A stretch of 64,000 nt of DNA from Microdochium bolleyi (GCA_001566295.1 KQ964255.1:248001-312000); one strand, 5' to 3'; counted from the stretch's first letter, positions 1 through 12,193 are shown. Notes: generated from the sequence alone by a model not told the origin. Numbers and translations are program-made.

Positions 1-171
1 CAGCCTGACAAAAAGGACGCCCAGGAGCCTGTTCGTGTAATTCCTGGTGCCGGCGACCACAGCCAGAAAGTCCTGCGCGGCGACGACACGACGGCCTCTA
101 ACGCAGGTAAGAACACCAAGAGCCGCACTCTTCAGGAAGAGCCCACCTCGTCTGTCAAGGACGAGCTATAG
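1..171 (+). CDS. 3' end of a protein ending in KDEL (5' part outside window)
   Basis: Frame 1 is open from the first base to a TAG at 169-171. It gives 56 residues that are hydrophilic, rich in Lys, Asp, Thr and Ser, and end in S-S-V-K-D-E-L. KDEL (or HDEL) at the extreme C-terminus is the retrieval signal of soluble ER-lumen proteins, so the protein may be an ER resident. The segment shows no recognisable domain and I cannot name the family. A GTAAGA at about 107 resembles a splice donor, but no acceptor with a branch point lies within a usual distance that would alter the end. The chance that four terminal residues match KDEL by accident is small but not nil, and the frame itself is short. 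Confidence 0.5.
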   Translation, partial: QPDKKDAQEPVRVIPGAGDHSQKVLRGDDTTASNAGKNTKSRTLQEEPTSSVKDEL

Positions 172-881
172 GAGAAAGAAACATAGGCATTGATCACGTT
201 GGTCAGCGCATGGCACGGTGTGGTATGATAGAGCACTCTTTGAGAATGGTAAATGTTCCGTGTGTCTCGAAGCAGAGATCAAGACAAACCATGTGAGCAA
301 ACAGTCACTCAATATAACACGTAGACTCGGTAATCCATCTATCCTGCAGTAGATATCATAACTAATTCTACAATATTGGAATCTGCCTGCCATGGGCTGT
401 GACGATATGCACACCTCAACTCATGAGTTCAACCCACCCTGCAGTCGCTCGAGCCCTGACTTGTGCCCATTCCAGTCACCCCGCATGATACGACAAGTGG
501 CTATTAACGTACTTGTCTATGACTCAAATATCTCATTGACGTGACGCATCGTGGCGCCTCGCTCATTGGCAATTCACGACAACAGCCCCCCTTGACTATC
601 GGAGTCTACGATATTTTTCAGGGACTTGGGCACATCTTTGAGACCATTCCTGTGCCAGCATGGCCCTATCGACAGCAGCTTCATCACTTTTTCCTGTCTT
701 CATACCCCTGTCAAGATCAGCGACACTGGGGCGGTCATCTCAAATCTGTGAAATGCTGACCGCCGCCCACTGTCCTTTGCCCTCTAGTGCGCGAGTGTCA
801 TTCTCAATCTCGCCCTCCCCGGACCTTTTAGGAAGTTCATACTATGCAAATTAGTTCACAAAAACAACAGACCCGTCATTC
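172..881. other. Intergenic, convergent 3' ends
   Basis: This 0.7 kb lies between the stop codons of the KDEL protein and the coiled-coil protein. The small open frames here have no coding-like codon bias or recognisable motif. It probably holds both 3' untranslated regions. Confidence 0.6.
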
Positions 882-2669
882 TCAAAAGCCGCCACACGCA
901 GTTTGCTGGTTCAGCAGCACGCGCACCCGGCGCTGCAGCCGCGCGTTGTGCTCCAGCAGCCTCGCGTTCTGCGCGCGCAGGAGGCACGGATCGGATGCGT
1001 CGGTCTGCTGCGCGTGGTCGACCCCCCTGGTAGTAGCAGGAGTAGCAACAGTAGCTCGACAATGATCACCATCGTGGTCATCAGTTTCGCGGTCATCGGT
1101 ATGATCAGGGCAGTGCTGGTCGGCAGCGGCTTGGATCAGGCCTGGATGTTCATTGTTGCTTTGCGCTTCTCGGGGTCTTGTTATCCGTGCTGTGAGGGGG
1201 GCTTGCTGGATTTTATTGTGTTGCTGCGCAGGCGTAGCGATGGGTGGCACGGCGGACGGTGAATCAAGGATCTGGTCGGCCAAGTTCTCAATGTGCGCGA
1301 CCAGGGCTGTGAGGTCGTCTGGTAACGCTGTGACTGCTTGGGAAGGGTCAGATTGAGAATGACTGCTTATCTCCAGCTGAGTCTTGTCGAACGTCGGGGC
1401 TGGACAAAATGTGGTCTCCGCGAATCCCATCCGCAGCTGCGGGCTGCCAGTCACGGCAGACGCTGGTGTCTGGGTGCCGACGGACTCTGTGGAGATTGGA
1501 GCAAGGCAGAAGATAGTACTGCCAGGAGGAGACGAACCGCCGCCTGCTCGAGATTTTGTGCTGTTGAGTAGGCCGTGGGCACGAGTTAGCGATGTGATGT
1601 GTGATCTGGAAACGAGCGCATCTTCTGTGTCCAGTGCCAATGAGTCGCGAGGAGTGACGTTGCTTGCCAGGCCCCCTTCTGCTGCATCAAGGCTATGACT
1701 TCGCTCTCCCTCGTTATGCAGTGTTTTAGTAGATGTGTTCATGCCGGGTTCTTGCGAGGTCGTCTGTGTGTGAAGCGCCAACGCCTTTGTGCCTCCCAGA
1801 GCTGGCACGGTAGCTTCGTCGTCAGCTGTGCATCTCCTGACGAGCCCATCAAGTGACAAGAAGTCATTACTTAACTGGACGCTAGTTGTTGCAGATAGCC
1901 GGGCCTGACGAGCAACGCAATGATCGTAGATCTCGTTGAACTTCAAAGGATCGTAGCGCAAGATCTGGGTGATCTGCGGACACACGGTCTGCACGACATG
2001 CCAGGACACTTTTCCAAGGGAGATCTGGGCCTTGAGGCGACGATTCTCGGTGTTTGCTTTCTCGAGACGCCGGATTGTGCCGGCGAGCTTGTTCTTCGCG
2101 CAGAAGAGATCCACGCCTCGAGCTTGGAGAAGCTCGTCACGAAGTTTTGTATTTTCAGCAAGTAGTGCTGCAACATTGGGGGCTTTCTCAGCAATTGGAA
2201 TGTCGACTCGTCGAGATGGTTTGCGAGGCAAGGCATTGATCTCCTGGGATTCCTGTTGGTTGGTGAGCGCAGAGGCAGGTTGACACCCAGACATAGACGC
2301 GTTACTGCTCCGGCGGCTCCCTGCAGATGACTGATCGCTTGTTCGGGAGGCCTTTCTCGAGCCACTTGTGACTGTCAAACGCCTCTTCGCGACAGGCTCA
2401 TGGCCAGGAATGGGAGAAGGCGACTCATGGCGTTTCTGTGCAGACGCTTCCAGGCTGTAGGACCAGTCTTCGTCGTTGATATCCTCATCGCTGTCATAGT
2501 GAATTGTGATTGACTTGCGAAGAGACGTCTTTCTGAAACCCGTGTTGGGTAGGTTCCTTGACCGGTTCTAGTGTTTGATGTCAGCATTAAGCAGTCGAGA
2601 GCAAAACTTAAGACTCACATTCACAGGCCGCGTCACGAGAGTCTTGCGACTCGTCTCGATGGAGGGCAT
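882..2669 (-). CDS. Unrecognised coiled-coil protein, 578 aa, two exons
   Basis: Exons run 2669-2619 and 2567-882. The intron has a GTGAGT donor, a GCTGAC branch point and a CTAG acceptor, and 17 complete codons precede it, so phase is kept. The ATG at 2667-2669 is the only one that splices cleanly into the long frame. The protein has a basic and acidic N-terminus (an I-H-Y-D-S-D-E-D stretch near residue 40), a Ser/Arg-rich segment, a heptad-like Leu-rich region at about residues 146-200 (A-E-N-T-K-L-R-D-E-L), a long low-complexity Ser/Thr/Pro middle, and a second Leu/Arg-rich heptad stretch at about 546-572. It lacks the shugoshin C-terminal basic motif. Two coiled coils joined by a disordered linker suggest a scaffold or adaptor, but no function can be assigned. 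Its promoter is shared head-to-head with sro7. Confidence 0.75.
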
Positions 2670-3571
2670 GGACGAGACTGTTGATTCGTGTTGATTAGTT
2701 TTGATTGATGCCCGGATCGCACGGTGGCAAGTTACAAGAATGAAGCACGAGATCCAGACAAGATGTACAGATTCACCTGGTGTTCGCTGAGTCAAGCTGC
2801 ACGTCGGTGAATGACAGGATGAATGGGAGGATATTCTTTGATTGTGGCAGTCATGCTGTGCTGCGCTTGGGCAGATGCCTCAGGCCTGCACATAACTACG
2901 GCAACGAGGCACCCGGTGCCGAATTGATTCATGGGACAGATGGAGCTCTTGGGGCCCATGATACTTCCTCCCGTGTACAAACGCACGCGTTGTCCCGGAT
3001 ACGGCGCCTCCAACGGTACGGCTGCACATCTTGAGTTGCAGGAGGTGGTGGTGGTCGGTGTTGATGCAAGTCAGTGCCTTGCAGGCTCGGGACGTCTTGA
3101 TCGCACTGGCCAAGACCGCTCGAGGCTACCTGGGAGAGATGACGTCGGCACCCTGAAACCCCCTGTTCCGGGGCGAGCTCCCCACTGTAACTTTGAGCAC
3201 ATGCACTGCGCTGCCGTGTTCCGTGAGCCCCGCGATGGAGCTTGGCTGTGACAAGGCCGCCTGGAGCTTCGCCGCGCGGCACGTCAGATCCGGCCGAGAG
3301 CCCTCACGGCTGTGCGACAACCTTGTCTTTCTTGTCTTGAAGGGTCTCCTCTGGCGTCAAGACCCTCGTGAGCTGGCCTCGATCCTTCCTTGCGACCACC
3401 ACCACTCTCGTCACATTGTGCCTACTCCTTCGTCGCCTCCACGCTCCCGGCCCTGCTTTGTCCACCCTTCGGTGACCTCGCGATTGAGCCAGTCCCGGCA
3501 CAGCGGAATTCACGTCCTCTCTTTGCCACAACAGCACCTCGGACCGTCCAGCGGGACAGCACCTGCCCAAC
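2670..3571. promoter_or_regulatory. Divergent promoter region, coiled-coil gene / sro7
   Basis: About 0.9 kb separates two divergent start codons. The sro7-proximal part (about 3380-3570) is pyrimidine-rich, as is common upstream of fungal housekeeping genes. I see no clear TATA box. Confidence 0.45.
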
Positions 3572-6500
3572 ATGTCGGCATTCTTACGAGGAAAGCAGAC
3601 GGGCATGCATAATGACCTTTCAGCCAACATCCGCCCAGAGCTCTTCGCTCCTGACGACCGCTCCCGCTACGGCATAAACTCGCAGATCAGGTTCGGCACC
3701 CTACCACTGTTTATCAATCAAGGCCTTGGCTGATGCCCGACCTCTGCCACACAGCTGTTTACGTTACGAACCCGTCCAGTCGCTGCTGGCAGTCGGCACC
3801 AACGAGTCCAAGTTCGGCAGCGGTCGGATATATGTGTGTAAGTGCTGCATATGTCAAAGAACTGAAGCTGTGGGCTGGCAATGATGAGCTGACTATCCTC
3901 CATGATACGACAGTCGGACAGTCTCGGGTACAAAAGCTCCTCGTGCCGAATCAGCCCTGCTCCTTCGTCGATGTCCAGTTCTGCGCCAACCGCCTCATCA
4001 GCCTCGACTCGAAGCACGAAGTCACAATATGGAACCTGGACACAGGCGAGCGCGTAAATTACTTCCGCGCGCCCGGCGTGGCAGTCTGCATCCTGACAGA
4101 TCCGATGCTTGACTGGTGCTTCATCGGCATGCAGCATGGCGACGTCTTTGCCTACGACCTCGACCGCGAGCGCATGTCGAACTTCCGACTTCCCAACTTC
4201 TGGTCCAAGAAGGACAGTAGAGCACGAGCCATTACTCTCGTCTCCCTGCAGATGCACCCTCGAGACATAGGCAAGCTCCTCATCGCGTACAGCCACGGTG
4301 TCGCCATCTACTCCTTCAAGCAGAACCAGCCAACCATGTATCTCGAGTACGAGGTGCCACCAGGAGCGCCTGGCGGGAACGGCACTGGCGTCGACTTGCT
4401 GCGCAAACCAAGGATCACGCACGCCGCGTGGCATCCGACAGGTACCTTCATTCTCACCGCACATACCGATGGAAGCTTGGTTTTCTGGGACACGAAAGAC
4501 GGGCGCGTGGTTATGGCGAGGAACCTTGACGACTTTGGTGTCGACCAGCCTTCCCCTAAACATGTCATGCCGAAACAGCGGCAGCCATTTATCCGCATCG
4601 CATGGTGCTGCAAGAGCAACCCAGAAGACAGCGGACTTCTGATCGCCGGTGGTCGTAGCATGGAGGAACCAGCCAACGGGTTGACTTTCATTGAGCTCGG
4701 TGTGACGCCTGTCTACGCGACATCATCCTGGCAGGTCCTGGGTGACTACTGCAAGGGCAAGAAACAGTCGTTATTGGAGACGCCGCCCGGTGCAGAAATC
4801 GCAGATTTCTTTCTCGCGCCACGAGTGTCACCGCACTTCTCCAACGCGTGCGATCCGATCGCCGTTCTGACTCTGCTCTCGTCTGGCGAGCTGCTAACGT
4901 TGAGCTTCCCCAGCGGCTACCCAATCTCGCCCACGAATCAGCTTCACCCATCCTTATCCTTTGTACATCCTTTTGCTACTAAATTCGAGGTCTCCGTTCT
5001 CGAACGGCCAAGATGGCTTGGCATGGTCGAGAACCGGAACCGCGGCGAGTCGCTGCTGAAGGGTGGGGCAGAAGCACCGCTCCCTTCACGCAAATTCGAA
5101 GGCCGGACCATCATCCAGGTGGCGCACGCAGATAGCACGGTCCGGATATGGGACGTTGGCCATGGCGATGAGATCGAGAATTCTTCACAGCTTCAGGTCG
5201 ATGTTGCGCGGTCGCTGGATCGCTATGAAGACATCACCGTCACGGCACTGAGCATGGGCGCTCAGACTGGCGAGCTCGCGGTTGGCACGACTGGCGGCGA
5301 GGTCCTGATATACAAGTGGGGTGCGAACAAGTTCTTCGGAACGGAGCGCCTGCCACACATCGACCCTAACCCTGGCGGCCTGACAGACATCAGCGCGAGA
5401 GCTGAGCCCGGCCTCAAGACTGGGCTACAGCCGGCGGTCATGTACGAGATGATGCAAGGGCCCATCAGTGTACTCAAGGTGTCCGACATTGGTTTTGTGG
5501 CGGTGGGATCTGAGGGTGGTTTCATCAGCATTATCGACTTGCGCCAGCCAGCCGTCATCTTCCAGGCCTCGATGGCCGAGTACGTCAAGAGCTCAAAGAG
5601 GGCATCATTCTTAAAAGGCAGCACACCGACAGCCGCGGGACGGGACTTCCCGGTCAAGGTCGAGTTCGGAATCATGACTCTCGAAGAGGACAACTACTCG
5701 AGCATCTGCTGCTTCGTGGGCACAACCGAGGGCAAGGTTATCACGTTGAAGTTATTGCCCTCTGGAAACAGCTACTCCGTGCAGGCAGTTGGTGTCAGCC
5801 AGTTCAACGATCGTGTGGTGGCACTTTGCCCGATCGTTGCGGCCACCGGCAAGCCGGCTTACGCAACAGGGAGTGCTGTGGCCGGGTTGAGGGAGGGCAG
5901 AGGCGTTGAAGGTCTTTTGGTCGTTGGTATGTCGCGTTGAAGCCCCGTGTGGTCATTGTGGCCTGCTAACATATGAACAGTCACGAGAAGTGAAGCACGC
6001 ATCTTCAGGCCTGCGAGTGGCAAGGGCGCGAGCAAGTCATTTGACGACTACCTGTGTGACGCAGCATCAGTCACCGAATTTCAGCTGCACGGCATGGCAC
6101 TCGTCGGCGTCTTTGGCGATCGCATGACCCGAGCCTTCTCCCTGCCTGGACTCAAGGAGATTGGCAGCGCCAGGCTACCCATGATGGACGGCAGCCGCTG
6201 CGAGGAGGCCATAGTCACAAACGACGGAGACGTCTTCGTCTGGGCTGGCCCCTCTGAGCTCGCCATATTGGACGTATGGGGCATCGGCAAGCAACTCGGA
6301 AACACGGCCGACACGCTCATCAACCCTGCTCTCGTCCTGCCGCCTCGCCCCACAATCTCCAATGTGCAGTGGATCTCAGGGACGCAGTACGTCTCGCCAC
6401 CGGACCTGGACCTCCTCATTGGCGGCCCGGACCGCCCGCCGAGCAAGCGCATGCTCGAGGCGGAGGCGGCGATGCAGCGCGGCGGCAGCCAGGGCTACGG

Positions 6501-6705
6501 AGCAGCCGCGGGCACAAGCCAGGAGGGCTGGGGCGACTATCTGACGCGGCAGCTCAACGAGCGGACGGAGAAGCTCAACATCATGAACGACAGTGTCGAG
6601 GGCGCCGCCAACGCGAGCCAGAACTGGTCCGACGAGGCCGGCAAGTTCTTCAAGAAGCAGAAGCGGAATCTGCTCTGGGGCTCGGTGACGAGCAAGTTTT
6701 CGTAG
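3572..6705 (+). CDS. sro7: Sro7/tomosyn/Lgl-family exocytosis regulator, 979 aa
   Basis: Exons are 3572-3690, 3755-3837, 3914-5926 and 5981-6705. Each junction restores a conserved family segment: N-S-Q-I-S-C-L, then G-R-I-Y-V-F-G-Q, then V-V-V-T-R-S-E-A. The protein starts M-S-A-F-L-R-G-K-Q, typical of fungal Sro7. A WD40 double propeller follows (V-T-I-W-N-L-D-T-G, L-V-F-W-D-T-K-D-G, S-T-V-R-I-W-D-V-G), with an Lgl_C-type second half. The last 56 residues resemble an R-SNARE/VAMP motif (Q-L-N-E-R-T-E-K-L near 928). Sro7 proteins act at the plasma membrane as Rab (Sec4) effectors that bind the t-SNARE Sec9 and help polarised secretory-vesicle fusion. Length matches the family. The first intron uses a weak GTTCGG donor, and the second and third use GTAAGT and GTATGT. 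Confidence 0.95.
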
Positions 6706-7203
6706 AATTTTGGCATGGCATATAAGTAGCTAAACCCTTTTCAGCAGAGCTGGGGAGGCGAGGGCTGCGAGGACACGCTGGGGTTCGTTGTATCGAGGTG
6801 AGAGTGGATGTTTACTCTTTGTACGTGCGAGGATACGGCGTTTTCCATGGCGCAAATTGCTTTTGACAAGATATGCTTTGGCCCCTTATGTTGACAAGTT
6901 GCTCAGATATCCACATGACACTTTCAAGGCTGCTCTTCCGACGGAATCACATTTATTCTTCCTGTTGCGGCTCTTACGTAGTGAGGCACTAAGCTCGGGG
7001 AATTGCCGTGGTGTCTACATCACAGCCTCACGAGCAAGAACCGCTGCAGTGGAACAAGGCATTGTTCTCGTGGTAGACAAAGGCTCCATGAACCACCAGC
7101 AACGGCGGATGTCTCCATAGGCTGATGTCCGTCATTCGACACCTCATGTATATGTGATATCGAAAGCCTCGCAGAGCTCCTCTCATGCATCTCTGCCGAA
7201 AGC
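6706..7203. other. Intergenic, convergent 3' ends of sro7 and fmdS
   Basis: The 0.5 kb between the two stop codons shows no coding signal and should hold both 3' untranslated regions. Confidence 0.6.
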
Positions 7204-9402
7204 TCAAGCACCGCCCATGATATTGGCGACTGCAGTGCCCTTGTGCTCATCCTTGACCTCCCTTGCACCATCACCACCACCACCACCACCACCACCACCA
7301 CCAGAGGACATGTTCCCGTGCTCCTTGTACGTCAGCCCGCCCCCAAAGCTGTGCTCGCCGTCTTTGCTCCCCTTGGCTCTATCCTTGGGCTCGACCACGG
7401 TGCCAGTCTCGACGCCAGTCTCGAATGCACATGAGCCCATGTCGCGCTTGCCGGCCTTAATGCTGTCGCCGCCGGAGGATAGTATGGCCTCGGGCATGAT
7501 GTCAAAGTCAAAGATGTCGACGGGCAGTCCCAGCGTCGTGCAGGCGTTGGGGATGTCGACTATCCCGGCGACGTGGCCCTGGATCGGTGCGCAGGAGAGG
7601 AGCAGGTAGGACTGGTAGTCGGAGTAGCCAAACTGGCGGAGATATTCGATGCAGCCTGTGGGCTCAGATTGAGTGGGAATAGTCAGCCTTCGTGTTGCAA
7701 GTTCTCTTGCCCTTTGTCTATTCATGAATCTCCCCTACTTATGCGAAGGGCACAACAAGGAGTATATGCAACACCAGCATCAGGAGCACGACGACGGTCA
7801 AGCAAGACTTGCGAAGAGGGGCGAAGTAAGGCATGAAAGAAATCCAAACTTACGCAGTGTGGTCTGCCGGTAAGCGACAGCGACGTCCATGTAATGTTGC
7901 TTGCCGTGCTCATCAACTGAGAAGCCTTCGAAGTAGATGTGTCTGCCTGGCCCGAAGTGTGGCTCCACGGGACCTGGGATGTAGATGGGCGACTTGAGGT
8001 TCAGCTGGGCCATGCCATCCTTGATGACCTTAAAGTTGATGGTGATGACGCCGGCCATCTCGATGGCGCCGCAGAAGGATATTTCGCCATCGCCCTCTGT
8101 TCAGGTTTGTGTAAGCAGGCTTGAAGAATTCGCTGGCGCGCGGATGGATGAAGAACTTACGCGAGAAGTGCAGGTCGCCGACACTAAACTTCGCGCCTTG
8201 GACATGGACAGGCAAGTAAACCTTGCTGCCTCTGCTCAGGTTCTTGATGCTGTTGTCATGGAACACAGAGTCAGTAGCCTAGCCTCTCGACGACATATAG
8301 ATGACTCACTCGCAGTTTCCTCCGTGCTCCGGCCTTCCCGGGATCGTCCTGGCCCCCTCCTTTCCTACCTTCTGCTTGGCGTCGTCCTTCGCACTGCCCG
8401 CGTGCACGTTCTGCGGCTCCGGCGGCATCGCAACGTGGCGGTCCTCGAGCTTGTTGGCCGCAATGAGCTCGCCCTCACGCGAGTTCCAGGTCTCCAGAAC
8501 TTCCTGCGAGGGCGCGCAGCCGAGGATGCCCGGGTGGATGAGACCTGCGAACTTCACATGAGGGATGTGCCGGCTTGTGCAATAAATGCCCTCGAAGTCC
8601 CAAATCGCCTTCGCTCTGTGCGTTTTTGTAAGTTAGCTGCGGACGGGTTGCTGTCCCTAGGGTACTTTGACGCGGGGAATTGAAGCATATCTGAAATTGA
8701 GTCGGAGACTGTACATACGCAGAAGGATATATCTCGTCCAGAAAGCCGCCTCCGTTAGACTTATCAAAGATACCTGTGAAGCCCCAAGGCTGGTCCTCGA
8801 AGGGCTGGACATCCATGATCTCAACGAGGAGGACGTCACCCGGCTCGGCAGTCTCGACCTCAAAGGGCCCTGTCAGGTAGTGAATCTTAGTCAGGTCGAC
8901 GTTCCGCATGTCGTCAGCGCTGTCATTGTTGCCTATTTGCCCGCCGGTCCTAGGGATCATAGCCTTTGTGAGCAATCCGTGATCTAGTACGAGCACTTGA
9001 CTACAAGCACCGGGCTCTGCAGGGAGTCTGTTTCATGCGGGCCACGAAGTAAGCAAGAGCACCCACTCACCAGTCGACACACTCGATTTTGACTGTCTCG
9101 CCATTCTTGATCGTTCCCGCAAAGGGGACTATGCAATGGGATCAGCATCATTACTGCTTGTGTTCGCCTTGGTCTCATCTCGTCACAACCCAGGCGAACC
9201 CTGTAGGGTTTGTTGGACAGGGTGGCTTACTGTCAGGATGCCATCGGTTCTGTTAAAGCCAGCGTGGTCAACAGCTGTTTGCCTCCAGATCACGAGTGGA
9301 GGTGGGATCGTCCTCGAAAGCACTCACGTGGAGGTTTGACTGCTCCGCAGCTGGCTTGTCAAGGCTGACTTTGCCCACGGTCCGAATCGCCGATTTGCCC
9401 AT
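7204..9402 (-). CDS. fmdS: Formamidase, acetamidase/formamidase family, 490 aa, eight exons
   Basis: Exons run 9402-9328, 9249-9231, 9128-9071, 8949-8719, 8615-8310, 8249-8161, 8096-7854 and 7655-7204. The very short second exon (19 nt) restores H-N-R-W-H-P-D-I, and the other junctions restore V-D-W-T-G-G-Q-I-G-N-N-D, Y-P-S-A-A-K-A-I-W-D-F-E-G, G-N-C-D-I-K-N-L and Q-T-T-L-R-C-I-E-Y, all hallmarks of fungal formamidase. The enzyme hydrolyses formamide to formate and ammonia in the cytosol and serves nitrogen acquisition; in Aspergillus the gene is under nitrogen (GATA-factor) control. The catalytic core ends near I-F-D-F-D-I-M-P. It is followed by a tail of about 80 hydrophilic residues with a run of ten Gly encoded by a CAC/ACC repeat, which makes the protein longer than the roughly 410 residues usual for the family. 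Confidence 0.95.
7264..7303. repeat. CAC/GGT triplet repeat coding for poly-Gly
   Basis: An almost perfect (CAC)n run lies in the last exon of the formamidase gene and encodes about ten consecutive Gly on the minus strand. Such repeats slip easily, so tail length probably varies between isolates. Confidence 0.85.
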
Positions 9403-10812
9403 GGCTTCTGCTCGTGGTAGTAGCACGATTGCTTGACGAGGCTGGCTGACAGGATGCGGATAAGGGCGTGTTTTGCTTTGGTCAAGCGATCTCAAGAGGG
9501 TATGAGAAAATCAGGGAAATAGCCTCGTGAGAGGAAGCAGCGAAGGAATGGCAAGACTTAGGCGGCGGCCAATGCCAAGGTGATATTCATGCCTCACCCC
9601 CTCATCGGAGGTGCCGAGACGCAAGCTCACTGATAAGAGTGCATGCGAAGGTCGAGCTACCCCGCACAGTGGTTTTGGAGTTGGGATGATGATGGAGCCT
9701 GCGGAATGATATCACCAAGGACGATGCCCTCCGTCTCTGTAGGCGGGTGCATCCGCGACTAGTGCAAGGGTCGATGTGATAAGAACAATCGTATGTGGTC
9801 CAACGCGCACTGCCCCATAGTTGCCTATCTTGGGCCCTCGAAAGTGTGGGGGAAGCGTTGAAGACCTCGAGCGAGATCCGATGTCCGGACGAAGACCTGG
9901 TAGCTGCTGGTACTGAGTGAGTGAGCTGCCATGATCAAATGCCATCGCGGTGAGGCCACAGGCGAGCTCAAGCCTACCGTAGGGTCTCATGGTGTACTCT
10001 TGAGGAGTCGAGAATCCCCTGCAGAGCCGTGGCCGGTGTTGCGAGGCCGTGCTACGGGCGCCGGCCAGGTTTGGCAGGAGCGATCTGCGGAGTCGAGTCC
10101 GCCGCGTCTCTTCTTCCTCACGGCACTATCCCAAGTTGCACTCTCTACATTCAATTTCATTCCTGCCATGATTGAGCCCTCCGCCAGCAGAAACCCCCGA
10201 GTCCACTAGCATCTGAAGCGCGGTGGACTAAACGCACTCCAACGCAAATTGAAGCTCGTCTTAGGCGATGGTCGGCTCCAACTCATAACAAGTCGAAACA
10301 GGTTGACTGAGACAAATTACCCAACCAGTTCTGTTTCTGGCCCAGAAACGGACGCTGCTTTGTCCAGTCATGGCAATCCAGCCATGGCAAGGGTCTGCTT
10401 AGCCGGCCCGCAGCTCAGCCAATGTACCAGCTTACAAAACAGCCGGAACCCAGGACGCCAGATTGGATCTAATACAACTTGACCGTAAGCCCCGGTTGCA
10501 GGGCTCAGTAGTCGGGAGGGCGGGGGAGAGGATGAGGATGAGTTACCGCTTTAGGTTTTGGCATGAATGCCGTTGACCGCGCGGGTTTCCTGGGGTTTTC
10601 GGGACGCGTATAAGTGCATGGCCCAGACATCCTCAGGCGCGAGATCCCCTTCCCTCAAAGCACGGCCACAAAAGATTATGCGACTGCGGTACACACGTCC
10701 GTAGCAAAAGCACACAAGACCCCCTGCGATTGAAGGGTTGGTTTCTCCTCTTGCAGCCAGGCCAGCTGTCAGCCTGTCATTCTTCCACCACAGCCGCGCC
10801 CTACGCCACACA
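9403..10812. promoter_or_regulatory. Divergent promoter region, fmdS / Ayr1-like SDR
   Basis: The 1.4 kb separates two divergent start codons. The open frames here are short and lack coding-like codon use, and I recognise no gene. Regulatory sequences of both neighbours must lie here, but none can be pinned down by eye. Confidence 0.5.
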
Positions 10813-11873
10813 ATGCCGTCCAAGACCGTCCTGGTCACGGGCTGTAGCCCTACCGGTATCGGCGCGAGCATGGCCAGGGAGTTCCAGCTGCGCGGCCACC
10901 GGGTCATTGCCACGGGCCTCAACGCGGAGCTGCTCGGCCCGCTGGCGGACCTGGGGATGGAGACTGTCGTCATGGACGTGACCTCCGAGCCGTCCATCGC
11001 CGCGTGCGTAGAGGAGGTGCGGAGGCTGACGCGGAAGCCCAGCTCTCGCGGGCAGGTAGGAAGCGAAGACGACGACGGCGGCAACAACACAGGCAGCACA
11101 CTGCCAGCCGAGCAGAGAGGCCCCGAGCACGGGTCCATCGACATCCTCATCAACAACGCGGGCTTGCTGCACGTCCTGCCGTTCGCCGACGCGCCGAGCA
11201 GTGATATCCGACGTGTCATGGACGTCAACGTCGTCGGCGTGATGAACGTGACGAGCGCGTTCCTCCCGCTCCTCGTGGCGGGCGCCAGCGCCGGCACCGG
11301 CGACACAATCGTCGCCAACGTGTGCAGCATAAACTCGGACCTGCGCCCGCCCTTGTGCTCGCTCTACAACGCCTCCAAGGCCGCGCTCGAGGTCTGGGGC
11401 GCCAGCATCCGGCCCGAGCTGGCGCCGCTGGGCGTGCGCGTGGTCTCGGTCAAGACGGGCTCCATACGGACGGGGCTCGTCGGGAACGCGCCGTCCTCGG
11501 AGCTGCCCCCGTCGAGCTACTACTACGCTGCCCTCAAGGAGTTTGTCGGGCAGAGGCAGATGTTTCAGCGGGCCACCTTTATGGACCCGGCAGTCTATGC
11601 CAGGAGCGTTGTCGGGCAGCTGCTGGCGCCCGAGTCGCGCTGGTGGCCGCGGAAGAGCGTCATCTGGGAGGGCGATCTCGTCTTGTTTGCGTGGATCGTG
11701 AGGGCTGTCAGGGTGGACTTCCTATGGGTAGGTCTGAAGCTGCTCTCGTTGTCCCCCGTCACCGAGTGTACAATTGAGCTAATTGTGCCATGATGTAGGA
11801 TTGGGTATTTACCAAGGGCAGCAAGCTGGACCAAGTCCAGCGGCCAGAGTTCCAAGCAACAAGCCTGCATTGA
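10813..11873 (+). CDS. Short-chain dehydrogenase, Ayr1-like, 329 aa, two exons
   Basis: Exons are 10813-11727 and 11799-11873. The intron has a GTAGGT donor, a GCTAAT branch point and a TGTAG acceptor. Splicing replaces an unlikely tail with D-W-V-F-T-K-G-S-K-L-D-Q, which suits this family; if the intron is retained the frame stops at 11793 (326 aa). The Rossmann motif T-G-C-S-P-T-G-I-G is at about residues 8-16, N-N-A-G at about 115 and the catalytic Y-N-A-S-K near 188. Ayr1 proteins are NADPH-dependent reductases of 1-acyl-dihydroxyacetone phosphate on lipid droplets and ER, but the SDR family is broad, so substrate is uncertain. A hydrophilic insert between strand 3 and N-N-A-G is rich in Asp and Gly and longer than usual. 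Confidence 0.85.
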
Positions 11874-12193
11874 TCTCCAAGCACATCGTTCAAAGGCATG
11901 TGGAAACGCAGCGCGGCTGTCCCAGTGACTGATGCAAAATGCCTAGACTTCCACTTCGGATCTGCAGTATCAATGACCAACCATGCGCTTGTTCGTGATC
12001 AGGGGTTGGCCATTATCTTTTTGAATGCATGATACTGCAATAAACAATGTGTTGATTATTGATTCTTCATAGGGAACTCAACGCTGCCCATCTTCCGCCC
12101 TCTCCCATTCTCGGACTTCTGGGGTATCCTTGCTTGCACTAAAACAATCTTCGTCCGGCATTCCGTGCTTATCTTCTCCGAGCTCAGAGTTCA
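11874..12193. other. Intergenic, convergent 3' ends
   Basis: This 320 bp gap lies between the stop codons of the SDR and LURP-like genes. It is AT-richer than its surroundings and no coding signal is seen. Confidence 0.6.
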
